A stretch of 16,085 bases of DNA from JANXXV01 sp038230275 (GTDB lineage: Bacteria > Acidobacteriota > Terriglobia > Bryobacterales > Bryobacteraceae). The DNA is taken from contig JBBRNO010000148.1 of NCBI GenBank assembly GCA_038230275.1, positions 1 to 16,085 of the forward strand. Reading direction: 5' to 3'. Both the position numbers and the translations under genes were made by a program. The notes below the pieces were generated by a model. It was not told the DNA's origin and made no database searches. It saw only the letters and a program-made list of their open reading frames with translations. Below are positions 15,946-16,085 of the stretch, one piece after another. Every line of letters begins with the position of its first letter. Position 1 is the stretch's first letter.

Positions 15946-16085
15946 AACCTGAATTATGCACACAATCAGCGTCCCGAGCATCGGCCTTGCTCGGTTGATG
16001 TCACTCGTGGTTGAGTAAGTCAGTTCGATTTTCGCTGCTTCATCCCCCTCCCGAGAGTCCGTTCCCGCCAAGCCCCGCGCCGAAG
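15946..16085. other. Non-coding window end with a 7-bp hairpin
   Basis: I recognise no gene here. CCGAGCA (15974-15980) pairs with TGCTCGG (15988-15994). An AT-rich patch with ATTATG twice (from about 15938 to 15959) sits at the point where DUF1501 homology has been lost, which may mark an old junction. Confidence 0.35.

Overview
The window looks like a chromosomal stretch of an Acidobacteriota genome, most likely the Bryobacterales/Solibacter side of the phylum. That is inferred from the kinds of gene present (Oar-like TonB-dependent outer-membrane protein, VWA 'VWFA-related' secreted protein, ImuA-type RecA paralogue with an arginine P-loop, DUF362, DUF1501 and an acidobacterial-style lipoprotein), together with high GC content. 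No rRNA, tRNA or CRISPR array was seen.

Layout. (1) 1-408, minus: 5' part of a RecA/ImuA-like repair gene with a good sigma70-type promoter at 424-452; it runs off the left edge. (2) 409-939: a gene-free stretch of about 530 bases with two hairpins. (3) 940-5125, plus: a tightly coupled three-gene operon with ATGA overlaps at both junctions. It encodes a HAD-UbiA membrane prenyltransferase fusion, a secreted protein with a distant resemblance to phosphodiester glycosidases, and a secreted formylglycine-generating-enzyme-like protein that seems to lack one of the two catalytic cysteines. (4) 5129-8134, minus: a four-gene set, read right to left, of lipoprotein, small Ig-like secreted protein, DUF362 protein and a conserved secreted protein of unknown function. 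Its last stop codon lies only three bases from the stop of the plus-strand operon. (5) 8199-12465, plus: an Oar-like outer-membrane barrel without the usual N-terminal regulatory and plug domains, a VWA protein that apparently begins at a CTG codon overlapping the barrel's stop, and a DUF488 protein with a TTG start. (6) 12648-14090, minus: a GH29 alpha-L-fucosidase with a strong predicted promoter (14286-14314) and a perfect 14-base palindrome just downstream of it. (7) 14347-15942: a gene graveyard with a GntR-family FCD-domain fragment, a frameshifted tyrosine recombinase and a 5'-truncated DUF1501 gene.

How the parts fit. Most products are predicted to be exported or membrane-bound, so the window is largely an envelope/secretome region. 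The most novel-looking unit is the HAD-UbiA / glycosidase-like / FGE-like operon: a prenyltransferase of the polyprenyl-phosphate-phosphoribose synthase type is translationally coupled to two exported proteins, which suggests a lipid-linked sugar or phospho-sugar pathway finished outside the cytoplasm. The fucosidase region shows a promoter and operator beside a decayed regulator that appears to have been interrupted by a recombinase-bearing element.
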